Below are positions 55,055 through 64,000 of a stretch of DNA of 64,000 bases, one piece after another. The DNA lies in assembly GCA_021399435.1 (NCBI GenBank), contig JAJTUP010000016.1, forward strand, positions 62,001 to 126,000, written 5' to 3'. This stretch comes from Diaporthe sp. PMI_573. Taxonomy: Eukaryota; Ascomycota; Sordariomycetes; Diaporthales; Diaporthaceae. Positions within the stretch are counted from its first letter, which is position 1; every line of letters begins with the position of its first letter. The notes below the pieces were generated by a model. That model had not been told where the DNA came from. It saw only the letters and a list, made by a program, of their open reading frames with translations, and searched no databases. The position numbers and the translations under genes are program-made.

Positions 55055-56376
55055 TCAGTCACGCCATACCAACAAGCCCTTAGCATAGAGCCCCGCGACA
55101 ATCCCTACGCGTCTCTTTCTATCCCTTACAACCGACGCGCTCGAGGGGTACTCCCACCCAGCATATATATCCCTCACCCCGCCTTCTGGAGTCCACTCAA
55201 TCGCCCACGATGCGGCGCCCGTCTGAGCGCACATGGCCTCTCCCTCCTCGCCCAGAGCCTCTAGCACCTCCGGACGGTTACAGATCTTCCGCGAGCGCGC
55301 GAACTTATTCAGGCTCGGAAGATGCGGGTGCCCCGCGACGAGCAAGGCGCCATCTTCCTTCGACACGGCGAGGTTGTCCGGCAGGAACTGCAGCCAGAAG
55401 CTGTCGGCCAGCTGCAGGGTCGGGTGCCCCGCGGCGTCTGCAGCCGGGGAGACGGTGTACAGGTTCACGGTGCGCTTGCTCGAGGACGCGACGGCGAGAG
55501 TCGTGTCGTTGAGGTGCACGATTCCGTTGGGGTAGGCCTGGCGGGCGACCACGGCGGCGTCGACGGTCCCGTTCTCTAGGATATGCACGTGCACGACTGT
55601 TGCAATTGGTGGCGCGAGGTACGTCTCGAGGGCCCAGAGAAGAGGGTTCTCACGGGCGGTGAAGTGGTGCTGGTTTGTGACGTAGAACTCGGATGTGCTG
55701 ACCGCGGCGATGGAGTTCGGGATGCTGATCAGTGGGTGGACGACGGTCCGGACGTGTGTGGCCGTTAGAGTGTCGAGGTCCAGATCGAACTGCTCGATCC
55801 GGGAGCCCTGCCGTCCGTGGTTTGTCACAAAGAGCGTTGAGCTGGTCTCGTGGTATTCAAATCCTATCGTCCGGAGCTCCGCGTCGAACCCGACGACCTT
55901 GATACGGGCGAGGCTGCTCTCCTCGTCTCCGTAGGCCCAGGCGTAAAGCTCAGCATTAGGGTCAGGTTCAGCGCTGTCGGCAAAGTCCCCCTGCGGTTGG
56001 TCAGTCTCGCATACCTAGGTAGGGAGGAAGGCGGTCGCCTGAAACACGTACCATGACCGTGTTCCAGTTCTCTCGGCCTGGATCACATGCTAGAAGTGCT
56101 ATGCCTCTGGTCTCGACTAGTACAGCATCTTCACAATTTCGGATCTGGTCTGCGAACTTGACCTCGTACGAGCTGAAGTTTGCATGTCTGGGCATCCGCT
56201 CTGCGGCATTGAAGTAAGCCAAAGACAGAACACGAACTCGCGCAGCGAGCAACGCAGCCAGAGGGGCAAGCAGCACCACCAGCTGCGACATACGTTAGCC
56301 GTCGGACCCTAAAAATCGGATGGGCCTAGCTCCAACTCGGAGGACTCACGATGCTTGATCTTATGTTGACACCCAT
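55055..56376 (-). CDS. Paraoxonase/arylesterase-like (SMP-30/PON-type) hydrolase, 397 aa
   Basis: Three-exon model: 56350-56376 (MGVNIRSSI), 56052-56282 and 55055-55990, with introns 56283-56349 (GTGAGT, GCTAAC branch, GTCGCAG) and 55991-56051 (GTACGT...CCGCAG), all phase 0. Without the short first exon the gene would start at ATG 56291, giving MSQLVVLLAPLAALLAARVR; both give a hydrophobic N-terminal anchor or signal. The body has the six-bladed beta-propeller features of PON-like enzymes: EDAVLVETRGIALLACDPGR, LFVTNHGRQGSRIEQFDLD, a FYVTNQHHFT segment with the neighbouring His residues, YPNGIVHLNDTTLAVASS, FLPDNLAV and LLVAGHPHLPSL. Asn and His at these positions are the calcium- and active-site regions in this family. 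Predicted to hydrolyse lactones or aryl esters in the secretory pathway or at a membrane. Confidence 0.85.
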
Positions 56377-57993
56377 CTTGAAAGTGCAATGATATTTGAT
56401 GTTGAAAGAACTAGAATTTGATGAAAGACCCTCGAGTACCAGCCCAGGTCCACGACGCGTTGAGGTAAATAGATGCTTCCTGGAATCCGGGACAAGTCAA
56501 GCTCCGGCGTTTCCGCGCAAGCCAGGAATTAAACTTTGGGGACCCCATAACGGCCCGCAAACATGAATAAGTCCCCTGCAAAGTGGGGCCGCTTGCCAGG
56601 CCTGCAACAAACACTGACATGTGGCATTCCAAGGACCACCCGAGACGACCAACATCGTCCCATCATATAACAGCGTTTGCGCATTCGGCGTTGTGGGACC
56701 CGATGCGTCCAACATGCAAAGATTTTGTAGCAGCAAAGCGTGCCGATTGGCCAAATCTACCTCACAACGCTCCAAGGCACATGCAGGTTTCTCATTGGAC
56801 AGTGATAGGCTTTGCGCAGCTGCTGACGGTCATAGCCGTAGTGACATCTGGACCTACTAGTAAAGTCTGATCGCACCGCTGGCTCATATTGGGATCCATG
56901 GCTCCTTGGGGAGTTAAGCTCGACCAAGCTCAATTTGATCAGCATAATCCCCGGTAAATTATTGACACTCCGAGTCTTCCTCTAAGACGCACTATCTCTC
57001 GTAGAGTAACTATGTCCTTTATGTTCAGATCTATTAATTATCATGAAAGCCGAAGGGAAGAGTTCTACAAATTAACTCGCCAGTAACATCTGAACTCATT
57101 TCCGATGTGACTCACTCTCTAGCAAATTTGCCAAGTCTGATCTTAACAATGATTTTACTGGGGGTGTTATTCCAAGCGAATGGTTTGTTGGAGGAAAACA
57201 ATTTGGACAAGTATGATGAGAAATGTATCGTGGAAGCATAGTTGACACAGAATCCGACGTCGGAAGATAGAGTTCCAGAGCTTAATCAATGAAAATGTAT
57301 GGATGTCAAAGTCGTCGTGGTCGGTTGTAACTGATGCATACAAAGTCCTGATTATTATGCAGCTTGCCTTGAGTCTCTGCATCCTTAATTGCTTCATACT
57401 TGTGTCTTAAGTAGACTGTTTCATTCCAAATTTGTGTAATGGTTCGTGAACGCCACGTGCTGTGAACCGAAAGTTTCCATGCCTCGAGAGGTGTCGTGCA
57501 AAGCCACGCCATTTGCCAGCGTGGAAGCGAGGAACAATAAGCCTACTGATATGGAAACGGTGCTGAGGTGAGACGACAGCCAGACCACTCACTCGCAGGC
57601 AGGGAGCTGGATTGAATGCAAGGGCTAGAGTTCCACTGGAGCGATTGTGGGATTGATGAAAATAAATCTCACCAGTATGTAGTGGAACCATCCTTACTGT
57701 GCGGTGAGACAAATTCGGCCAGGCCGCCTTAGGACGCCTTTAGATTGGTATGCAGCAGCGAAATGGCGCGGAGGATGAGCAGGCGGCTGACCCCAGCACG
57801 TACATCTGCCTGCAGTGAGTAAGCAGACTGTCTTGAGAGCACCGCTGTGCTCTCATTATTGTCGAGAATCTCGTTTACTAATAAGCTGACATACCCCAAC
57901 CCCCCCCCCCTATTCTCTCTTTTCCACGCACCACTATTCTATCCGCCTGAGAAAACTCATCCGAACGAGTCGAAATTTCTCATTTTCGCTGCC
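56377..57993. other. Divergent intergenic region
   Basis: About 1.6 kb between the paraoxonase-like start and the next plus-strand gene. No frame with domain support. A run of C's at about 57900-57910 lies in the leader of the downstream gene. I see no repeats or RNA genes. Confidence 0.5.
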
Positions 57994-60596
57994 ATGGAAT
58001 GCGTGAGCTCTATTCCACCGACCACATGCTTGGCTGCGTCGCCAAATGCGACGCAAGAATATGGCGTGATGCAAAATCCTTGGTCTATAAACTCAAGTCA
58101 TGCGGCACTCTCCGATTGTATGAGCCAGTGGACATTCGGAAAGGGCACAGCGGCCTCACATGGACATCAATTTGATCTCGAGTCACCACCCATTTCGCCA
58201 AGGTCTGGGCCAGCTCATCAGGGTATTTCGATACCCCATCCCAGCCTCGGTAAAGGGCTTGATGATTCGGTTATCAGCACCAGTCCTCTCGACAGTGGGG
58301 ATGATCTAGAAGAGACCAAGCTCCAATCGAATGACGAGAGGGATCTAGAAGACGCAGAGTCATTGCTTTCAGGTCCTGGTGTTAGGGATTCGGGAGTCCT
58401 GGAAAGGGTCCCGTCCCTCTTGGTGAGGTCACTCTCGAGAAGCATTCTCGTCCATGTAACGAGCACCGAACTGATTCAATACGTCCAGGAAATCGAACGA
58501 CACATTGACTGTTTGGAAGCTTCCTCGATGCCTCTGCAGCGAGATAATTCCTTGAATTCTGAAACGAGGAATTCCGGTGACAATGTTGCGCCGTGGAAAT
58601 CCTCGGAAGGAGCAGGAGGGCAAGCAACGTTGACAGAAGTTGCCGAAGCACTACAAGTGCCAAGTGACCTGGGTAACATGAACCACGAGTTAAATGAGGA
58701 GGACAGACATTCACAAAGCACTCCGCGTATTGTGTCGTCGGAGTCATGCTGTTCAAGCAAATCAACTGCAAGGGGTATGAGCGACGCGACCGAAGATCAA
58801 CCAAAATATCATGCCGACGATAACGACCCCTACGCCCAATGTGGCCCTGATTCAACCTCACATCCAGAAGACACTTCCGACAATCCAGCAACGAGACCTG
58901 AAGAGCACTCAGCGCTATTCTCGCCGGCCTCTCGACATCTGAGGAGACACCGAGCAAAAGAAAACAGCACGCAGAGGCCATCACTTGCACCAGAAACAAG
59001 GAGGAACAGCACAAACAACTCGTGGCATGAAAGGCGAATGAGGGTTCGTAAGAGGCGGTGAGCAAATTTTACGAGGCGTCATCCGCGGCCGCATAGATCG
59101 CATAGCTCCGATTCTAAGACTCTATCAAAACACCCAAGGAGTGGCAGTCAGCCGATTTCTGCGCTTGAAAGGAGCAAAAAGCCTGCTCCATTAGCGGATC
59201 AATCACCAGCACCGAAGTTAGCAACCCACATTTCACTCGCCGATTTTCTACTGTGATATCAGATGAGCAGCTTCCTAGTGAGGATGGGGCACCACCTTGC
59301 AAGACTGTTCCTGGCGAGAGGATTGCCGGATCAATCTCTTCTTGTGAAGAAACGGAGACAGACGTCCCAGGTTTGGAGCAGCCACATCCTCTTGATCCCC
59401 AAAGGGATCAAATTGTTAGTCTCATCTTGCAGAGATATATCTCGTATCGTACGGAAACCCAGTAACAAGATACGGACTGCAGAAGTATCGGTACTGGCTC
59501 CGTCAGAAAACACAGCGATGGACAACCGCAGTCTAAAACCAGCCGGGGCAAACAGGCCGCCGGTCAGAAGAGAAAGAGAAATTCTGGCTCCGAGGACGAT
59601 GACAGTATTGAAGATGACGACGACGAAGCGAGTGCGAGAAGACAGAAAAGGCCCAAAGAGACAACACAGGAATCAACTGATCATCAAGCGTTCGCGTGTC
59701 TGTTCAGCAAGAAGTCTCCATCAAAATACAGGCGCTGCTATCGGTACGATTGAAAAGGGATCCGAGATGTCAAACAGCACTTGAGGAGATGTCATCGCCG
59801 GGCTGTGTACTACCCCGTATGCAGTGAAACCTTCCAATCTGAAGACATTCGAGATACTCACGTGCGACAAAGGAACTGCGAGGAAAATCCGGGCTTCACC
59901 GTCGAGGGGATCAGCGAGGTACAGGCGCAGAACCTTTCCGGAAAGTGCTCGTCAAAGGTGTCTCCCGAGAAACAATGGTTTCACGTCTTCGACATTTGTT
60001 TCCCGGGCCATAATCATCCCAGATCCCCGTACGTCGACCGGCACCTGTCGGAGGAGCTGCAGTCCTTTCGTGATTGCGCAAGCAAGGAGGGTCCCTCTAT
60101 AATCCTAGAGCAAATGAGAGGATTCCACGAGTGGAACGAGCAGGATACTGCTTTTTTACGCCAGGTGCAGAGCGACGGTCTTGAGCGCATTGCTGATCAA
60201 TGGAGCCAGGACTTGGATTCAGGAGGCACCTATGATCCAGTAACGACGATCTCCACGGCGACCGCTCCCCGGCCTTCAGTATAGAATTCATCAGCCGGGC
60301 AGCCCACCACTCCCCAGGTCCCAAGGCCCCCTCGCGATTGTTGCGGAGGAGATGCGTTGGCCGTCCCCATAGCGAGCGTGCAGCCAAAGCGATTGAGTAT
60401 CTCGTCTGGTGACGAGAGCCAGGGTTGTGTGGAGGCTTCCCAGACTGAGAGTAGCATCTACGACTTTGGCGTGGAGCTCCTCGACTTCACAATGATCTCA
60501 ACTGGCGCGCAGGTGGCGGTAACTCCTGGAGATGTCGAGTATACCCCCGACTTATGGGGTATTCGATATGGACCTAATGTCGAATTGGCTACATGA
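57994..60596 (+). pseudogene. C2H2-like fungal protein gene with three in-frame stops
   Basis: Exon 1 starts at ATG 57994 (context GCCATGG) and encodes a Ser-rich, low-complexity N-terminal region to about 59057. An intron is needed before the next frame; GTGAGC at 59058 and TTAG at 59193-59194 join in phase, though this choice is uncertain. Downstream one frame runs to 60596 but contains TAA (59463-59465), TGA (59751-59753) and TAG (60282-60284). Between them lie an acidic/basic nuclear-type segment, FACLFSKKSP, IRDVKQHLRRCH, YYPVCSETF and EKQWFHVFDICFPGHNHPRSPYV, a combination typical of fungal C2H2-like zinc finger proteins. The expected CPXC reads Y-P-V-C, so a zinc ligand is lost as well. 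TAA and TAG fit C-to-T change; base composition is otherwise normal. Likely inactive. Confidence 0.75.
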
Positions 60597-61093
60597 TGTC
60601 TTGATGGATTTTTCAAAATGCTGGGGCTTGGCTTACCTGCCTGAGTGATGTGTTGTTTCTGTCGAGCGTTTGGAAAACGTCGTTATTCACAGCCTGCGAG
60701 AGGGCACAGATATCACGTACTAGGGATGTATGTTGATTGTCCAACACATTATAGCCGGCGATGTCATAAATTTCAAACCCCGTTCAGAGAGCGATACACA
60801 CCCATGATGACAGCATTGACAGTAAAAGTGTGGCTCCAAAATACAAAGCATGGTGCGACCCTGCGGAAGTCTCCATCAGCAAATTTGCTGTCTTGGCCGT
60901 ACAGAGCACAGAAATGGCAATCTTGGCTTCCTCTTAATCGCTACATATTGGCAGTGAAAGAATAAGAAATGTCGAGCTCCTATCTACGCTCTGATTCATG
61001 ACTGTCCTCAACAAATCAATCGTTGTATCTGGGCTATACCCGGGTTATGGCCTGACCAAATGGTTGCTTGCTGGTTGAGTAGGTAGAATCCAG
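60597..61093. other. Convergent intergenic region
   Basis: 3' flanks of the C2H2-like gene and the monooxygenase gene. A 106-codon plus-strand frame (60645-60965) has no domain and weak coding character, so it is not called. Confidence 0.5.
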
Positions 61094-62493
61094 TCAAAGA
61101 CGAGACTGCTTCGCTCGCAGATACTTTTCAGCCTGCGAAAATTCAGGATCAGCGATGTCTAAGCTGTAAGACAGATGGAATAAATGGCCGACCTCTTCAA
61201 TAGCATCTGTTCCCTGTGCCCATTTCAAGAACGCGGCCGAGCCGAATCGGGCATTCATGTCTGGCTTCGTGTCCTTCAGGGACCTGTACTGCCACGTACC
61301 AGAGTCCGATGTCTTAACTTCGGGGGGTGGTCTGGAGAAAATATCTATATTGTTCTTTGCCCAGGCCTTGATTCGTTCGCATCTGGTCTTTCTCAAGTTC
61401 TGCCAGTCCTCGCTGACCACCCTCATATTGTCGTCAGGGTTTGGGGTTTTCGATAGGAGGTAGTCGAGAACACCGATGTCTTCCACAATCAGTGAGTACC
61501 CCTGTGCAGCGCTTGGGTACATCGCGTGCTGGTGTCATTTGTCAGTCAAGGTACTACCGGTCAGCGATCCCGCGTTCGCTAACTTACCGCAGAGTCACCG
61601 AGCAGAAGGATCCGTCCCTCTTCGCTGGTCCAGCGAGGCAGGTCAGGGAGCTCAGCCAGCTTCCATCTATCACAAGCATCGGCTATCTCGAGCACTCTCA
61701 CAATCTCGTCGCAGGAGTCTTGGAAGAAACCGCGAACATAGTCGATATCGCCTTCCTCGTCCCACAGTCCCTTCTGGTCGGTTTCGCCTTTCACACAGAA
61801 CAGCGCCTGGTATGTGTCAAGCTTGTGATTGTACCTGCTCGTTACGTGCACGATGCCATTCTCGCCCATGTACACATTGATATATGAATTATCCATAAGG
61901 GGAGCCAGCACGGGTTCGCGAATCATTTGGTCCCTGGTCAACCGGATGCCGTAAAGTGTCACGTCACTGACATCGGGCTCGATCGGCCCTGGGCAGCCCC
62001 GAAGAACCTGTTTGCGAATGCTAGATTTGACTCCATCGGTGGCCAGAATCAGATCTGCTCGCAGAACCGTCCCGTCCCCGAGCGACACTTGCGCTTCTTG
62101 GGCGCTTTCTGTGACTTCGGTGACTGTGGTATTGAACAAGAGTGTGGCACCAGCTTCGCGGGCTTTCTCATGCAAAAGGGATAGGAGTATGTCCCTGTTC
62201 GTCCCCAGGTCTTTAGCATCAGAGACATCGGTCGCAATGGTGCGGGTAGCGATTTTGCCGGTCTTTAAGCTCCGAAGGGCATTGGCGCTTGTGATGTCGC
62301 AGACCTGATCCAGCCCTTCAGTCAACCCCCAATTCTGGAGAAGCCTTGTGGCGCCTGGCCGGATGTTGATACTGCCACCGACAGGGGTTGGATCAGGGCG
62401 CTGCTCGAGGACTTGGACTTCGTGGCCATTGCGAGCGAAACAAAGTGCCGCAGTGAGGCCACCTAGTCCTGCTCCGACAATGATGATTCTCAT
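61094..62493 (-). CDS. FAD-dependent monooxygenase (salicylate hydroxylase-like), 446 aa
   Basis: Two exons: 61588-62493 and 61094-61528, with intron 61529-61587 (GTAAGT...ACACCAG) in phase 0. The start chosen is the Met of MRIIIVGAGLGG, which places the FAD-binding GXGXXG at residues 7-12; an upstream in-frame ATG at 62553 would add 20 residues with no function in this family. The second FAD motif (LILATDGVKSSIRKQV) carries the conserved Asp-Gly, and GRILLLGDSA from exon 1 joins HAMYPSAAQG in exon 2 to give the GD motif that contacts the FAD ribityl chain. Length is normal for single-component aromatic hydroxylases. It would hydroxylate an aromatic or polyketide substrate using NAD(P)H. No signal peptide; cytosolic. 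Confidence 0.92.
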
Positions 62494-62830
62494 TGTGAAC
62501 AAGTATGAAGATGTGAAGGGGGATGCAGATGCAACTAGACGGCTTCGGTACACATCGGGTTACGTCTTACTTATAGTTCAGCCGAGGTTCTGCTAGGCAC
62601 TGCCTCCCTTAGGCTAAAACGGCCCGTTGGAGGTGCTAGCCTTTGGGACGTTACTTCAAGGTTAGCCTCCGCACACCCAAGGCATTTTGGAAGCGCGGGT
62701 CTGACCCGGGTTACCGAGTCTTGGCCGAACCTTAATGTCCACTTGACATGACATACTTTGATGCTTTGCAACTCATCCACGGTGTTTGGTACTTTTCACG
62801 GTTTTCGGTACTTTTAAGAGTCAGCGTGTT

Positions 62831-62876
62831 ACCGAGTATAAGTACAGCGGCTTTTACCGAGTATAAGTACAGCGGC
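62831..62876. repeat. Direct repeat of a 21-bp motif, 25-bp period
   Basis: ACCGAGTATAAGTACAGCGG plus C occurs at 62831-62851 and again at 62856-62876, separated by TTTT. It lies about 340-380 bp upstream of the monooxygenase start, so a regulatory role is possible but not shown. Confidence 0.85.
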
Positions 62877-63052
62877 ACAAATCTGGTGCACTTCCATATT
62901 TCCGGGCAAGTGGATAACGGATGGACTTGGGATGACCCCAACGACCTGAGGCCTTGGATTTATAATTGAGCCAATACTTGCAACCGGAAGATGGACCGAC
63001 AATACCGGCCTAATACGAGTACGATAAACTGTAAGTATATCTGTTGGAACTG

Positions 63053-63495
63053 CTTTGTAATAGTTCTCAAAGGTGAGTAGCTCAAATTTGGAGCGGTTTA
63101 GTCCTTAGGAGCAGCTCAATGTTCCTAAAACGTGCAGAGGGGGAAAGGTGCACAGAGGAAAGGTGTAGGAGGGTGTAAAAGGTACGGAAAGCGTACAAAA
63201 TACCCCTCTTGCTTCCTTCTTTACAAAGAGGCAGGTATGCCAGGAAGAGATAGAAGAGATTCACTTGTGCTTTAATCAAATAGGATCACGATTAGGCAGT
63301 ATCCAGAATCAAATAAAAGGGAACCTCCATAGAAAGGATATGAAAAGCTTGATTCCAAGTTGGCCAGTTTGTATACCGAAGCATCTGGGCAATGTGCCCC
63401 TTTCCCCCTCCTACACCATTTTCTCGCTCCTATACCGTTCCCAATTTGAGCTGTTTCCAAATTTAAGCCGCTCCCGGTTTAGAACTGTTGCAAAG
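63053..63495. repeat. Imperfect inverted-repeat block, possible MITE
   Basis: The left arm (about 63053-63095, CTTTGTAATAGTTCT...CTCAAATTTGGAGCGG) resembles the reverse complement of the right arm (about 63450-63495, CTTTGCAACAGTTCT...). GGGGGAAAGG/GGTGTAGGAGG motifs also recur in inverted sense. No coding sequence and no clear target duplication. Confidence 0.4.
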
Positions 63496-63552
63496 TAGTT
63501 CTTAGAGACGCAAAGTTCCTTTTAAGGAGCCGTATGTAGACAGTTCCAGGTA

Positions 63553-64000
63553 ACGTCCCCGGCCCGGCTTCCGCCCCCCCCCTGCTTCCGCCCCCCCCCA
63601 CATCCGCGTTCACGCGTGTACGCGTCTGCCCCCACCCTATATAAACTCAACCATATCTTTCCGAGAGAATTTTTTCTAGTCACCAAACTTCTTCCAAGCA
63701 TCAACCTAGTCATCATGAAGCCCTATAGGGAAGCCGAGATCCATGACGCCCTTGTTACATACAGGGATGGAATACCCGTCAAGCAGGCTTGCAGGACCTA
63801 GCATATCCCCCGTTCTACACTTCGCGATTACCTTGCCAGCATACAAAGCCAGCACGTTTCTCACAAACCTTAGAGGCCTCTTTCTGATGATTAGGAAGAT
63901 TGATTAGCCCTATTTCTTATTAACCAAAGCAGCTTAGGCTATATATTAACTTACTAGGAAACAAGGGCTCTAGCAGCTCAAATAGCCTCGTTAGGGAAGA
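63553..64000 (+). mobile_element. Start of a pogo-type DNA transposon, cut by the window edge
   Basis: TA (63551-63552) is followed by ACGTCCCCGG and a C-rich stretch with CTTCCGCC blocks like the TIR of the outer element at 31431. A TATATAAA box (about 63638-63645) precedes the transposase start at 63715. The right part is outside the window. Confidence 0.7.
63715..64000 (+). pseudogene. N-terminal part of a pogo-type transposase
   Basis: ATG 63715 begins MKPYREAEIHDALVTYRDG then IPVKQACR, the psq-type helix-turn-helix that opens pogo/Fot transposases, followed after an in-frame TAG (63799-63801) by IPRSTLRDYLASIQ. Further TAG/TAA stops downstream point to RIP. The element is 75 bp downstream of a good TATA box. 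Incomplete at the window end. Confidence 0.75.

Larger units (their letters stand above)
62494..63552. other. Intergenic region upstream of the monooxygenase
   Basis: Holds the monooxygenase promoter, a 25-bp direct repeat and an imperfect inverted-repeat block (63053-63495). Short open frames are not supported. Confidence 0.5.

Overview
The window looks like chromosomal DNA of a filamentous ascomycete (Pezizomycotina, probably Sordariomycetes-like). The evidence is short GT-AG introns of about 55-140 bp with CTAAC/CTGAC-type branch sites, a Zn2Cys6 regulator, a fungal LysM protein and a DUF6536 membrane protein, together with pervasive C-to-T and G-to-A decay of repeats (CpA to TpA) typical of repeat-induced point mutation (RIP). 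No species is claimed.

Positions 1-26400 are almost entirely decayed transposon DNA. Element 1 is a Ty3/Gypsy chromovirus (1-5657, 5' end outside the window) with an antisense zinc-cluster-like gene beside its 3' LTR. It is followed by an AT microsatellite split by a solo LTR, and then by a solo LTR of element 1's own family with a perfect 5-bp target duplication. Between 6.8 and 16.4 kb lie fragments of decayed genes and a Gypsy remnant. Element 2 is a complete RIP-killed Gypsy element (16385-24147, 194-bp LTRs, GATAG target duplication) read on the minus strand; it also carries a plus-strand coding region behind its pol. A truncated pogo-type DNA transposon with a nested solo LTR follows (24975-25984).

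Positions 26400-31400 hold host genes: a secreted five-LysM-type protein broken by a frameshift and a stop, and an intact single-exon conserved fungal protein of 519 aa on the minus strand. Starting 163 bp upstream of that gene is a three-level nest. An outer TIR element (31431-41036) contains a pogo transposon (31894-40567), which contains a complete Gypsy element (33990-40333). Each level keeps its own target-site duplication. A second, truncated pogo copy (41688-43336) ends inside the last exon of a Zn2Cys6 transcription factor.

Positions 43337-62493 are gene-bearing: the truncated Zn2Cys6 regulator (minus); a divergently transcribed full-length ABC-C transporter (plus, four exons, 1424 aa); a DUF6536 membrane protein (minus, three exons, 1040 aa); a paraoxonase/arylesterase-like hydrolase (minus, three exons, 397 aa); a C2H2-like gene with three in-frame stops (plus); and an FAD-dependent monooxygenase (minus, two exons, 446 aa). 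Regulator, exporter, hydrolase and monooxygenase together could be the remnant of a metabolite or detoxification locus, but no backbone synthase is visible. The window ends in the start of another pogo-type transposase gene (63553 onward).
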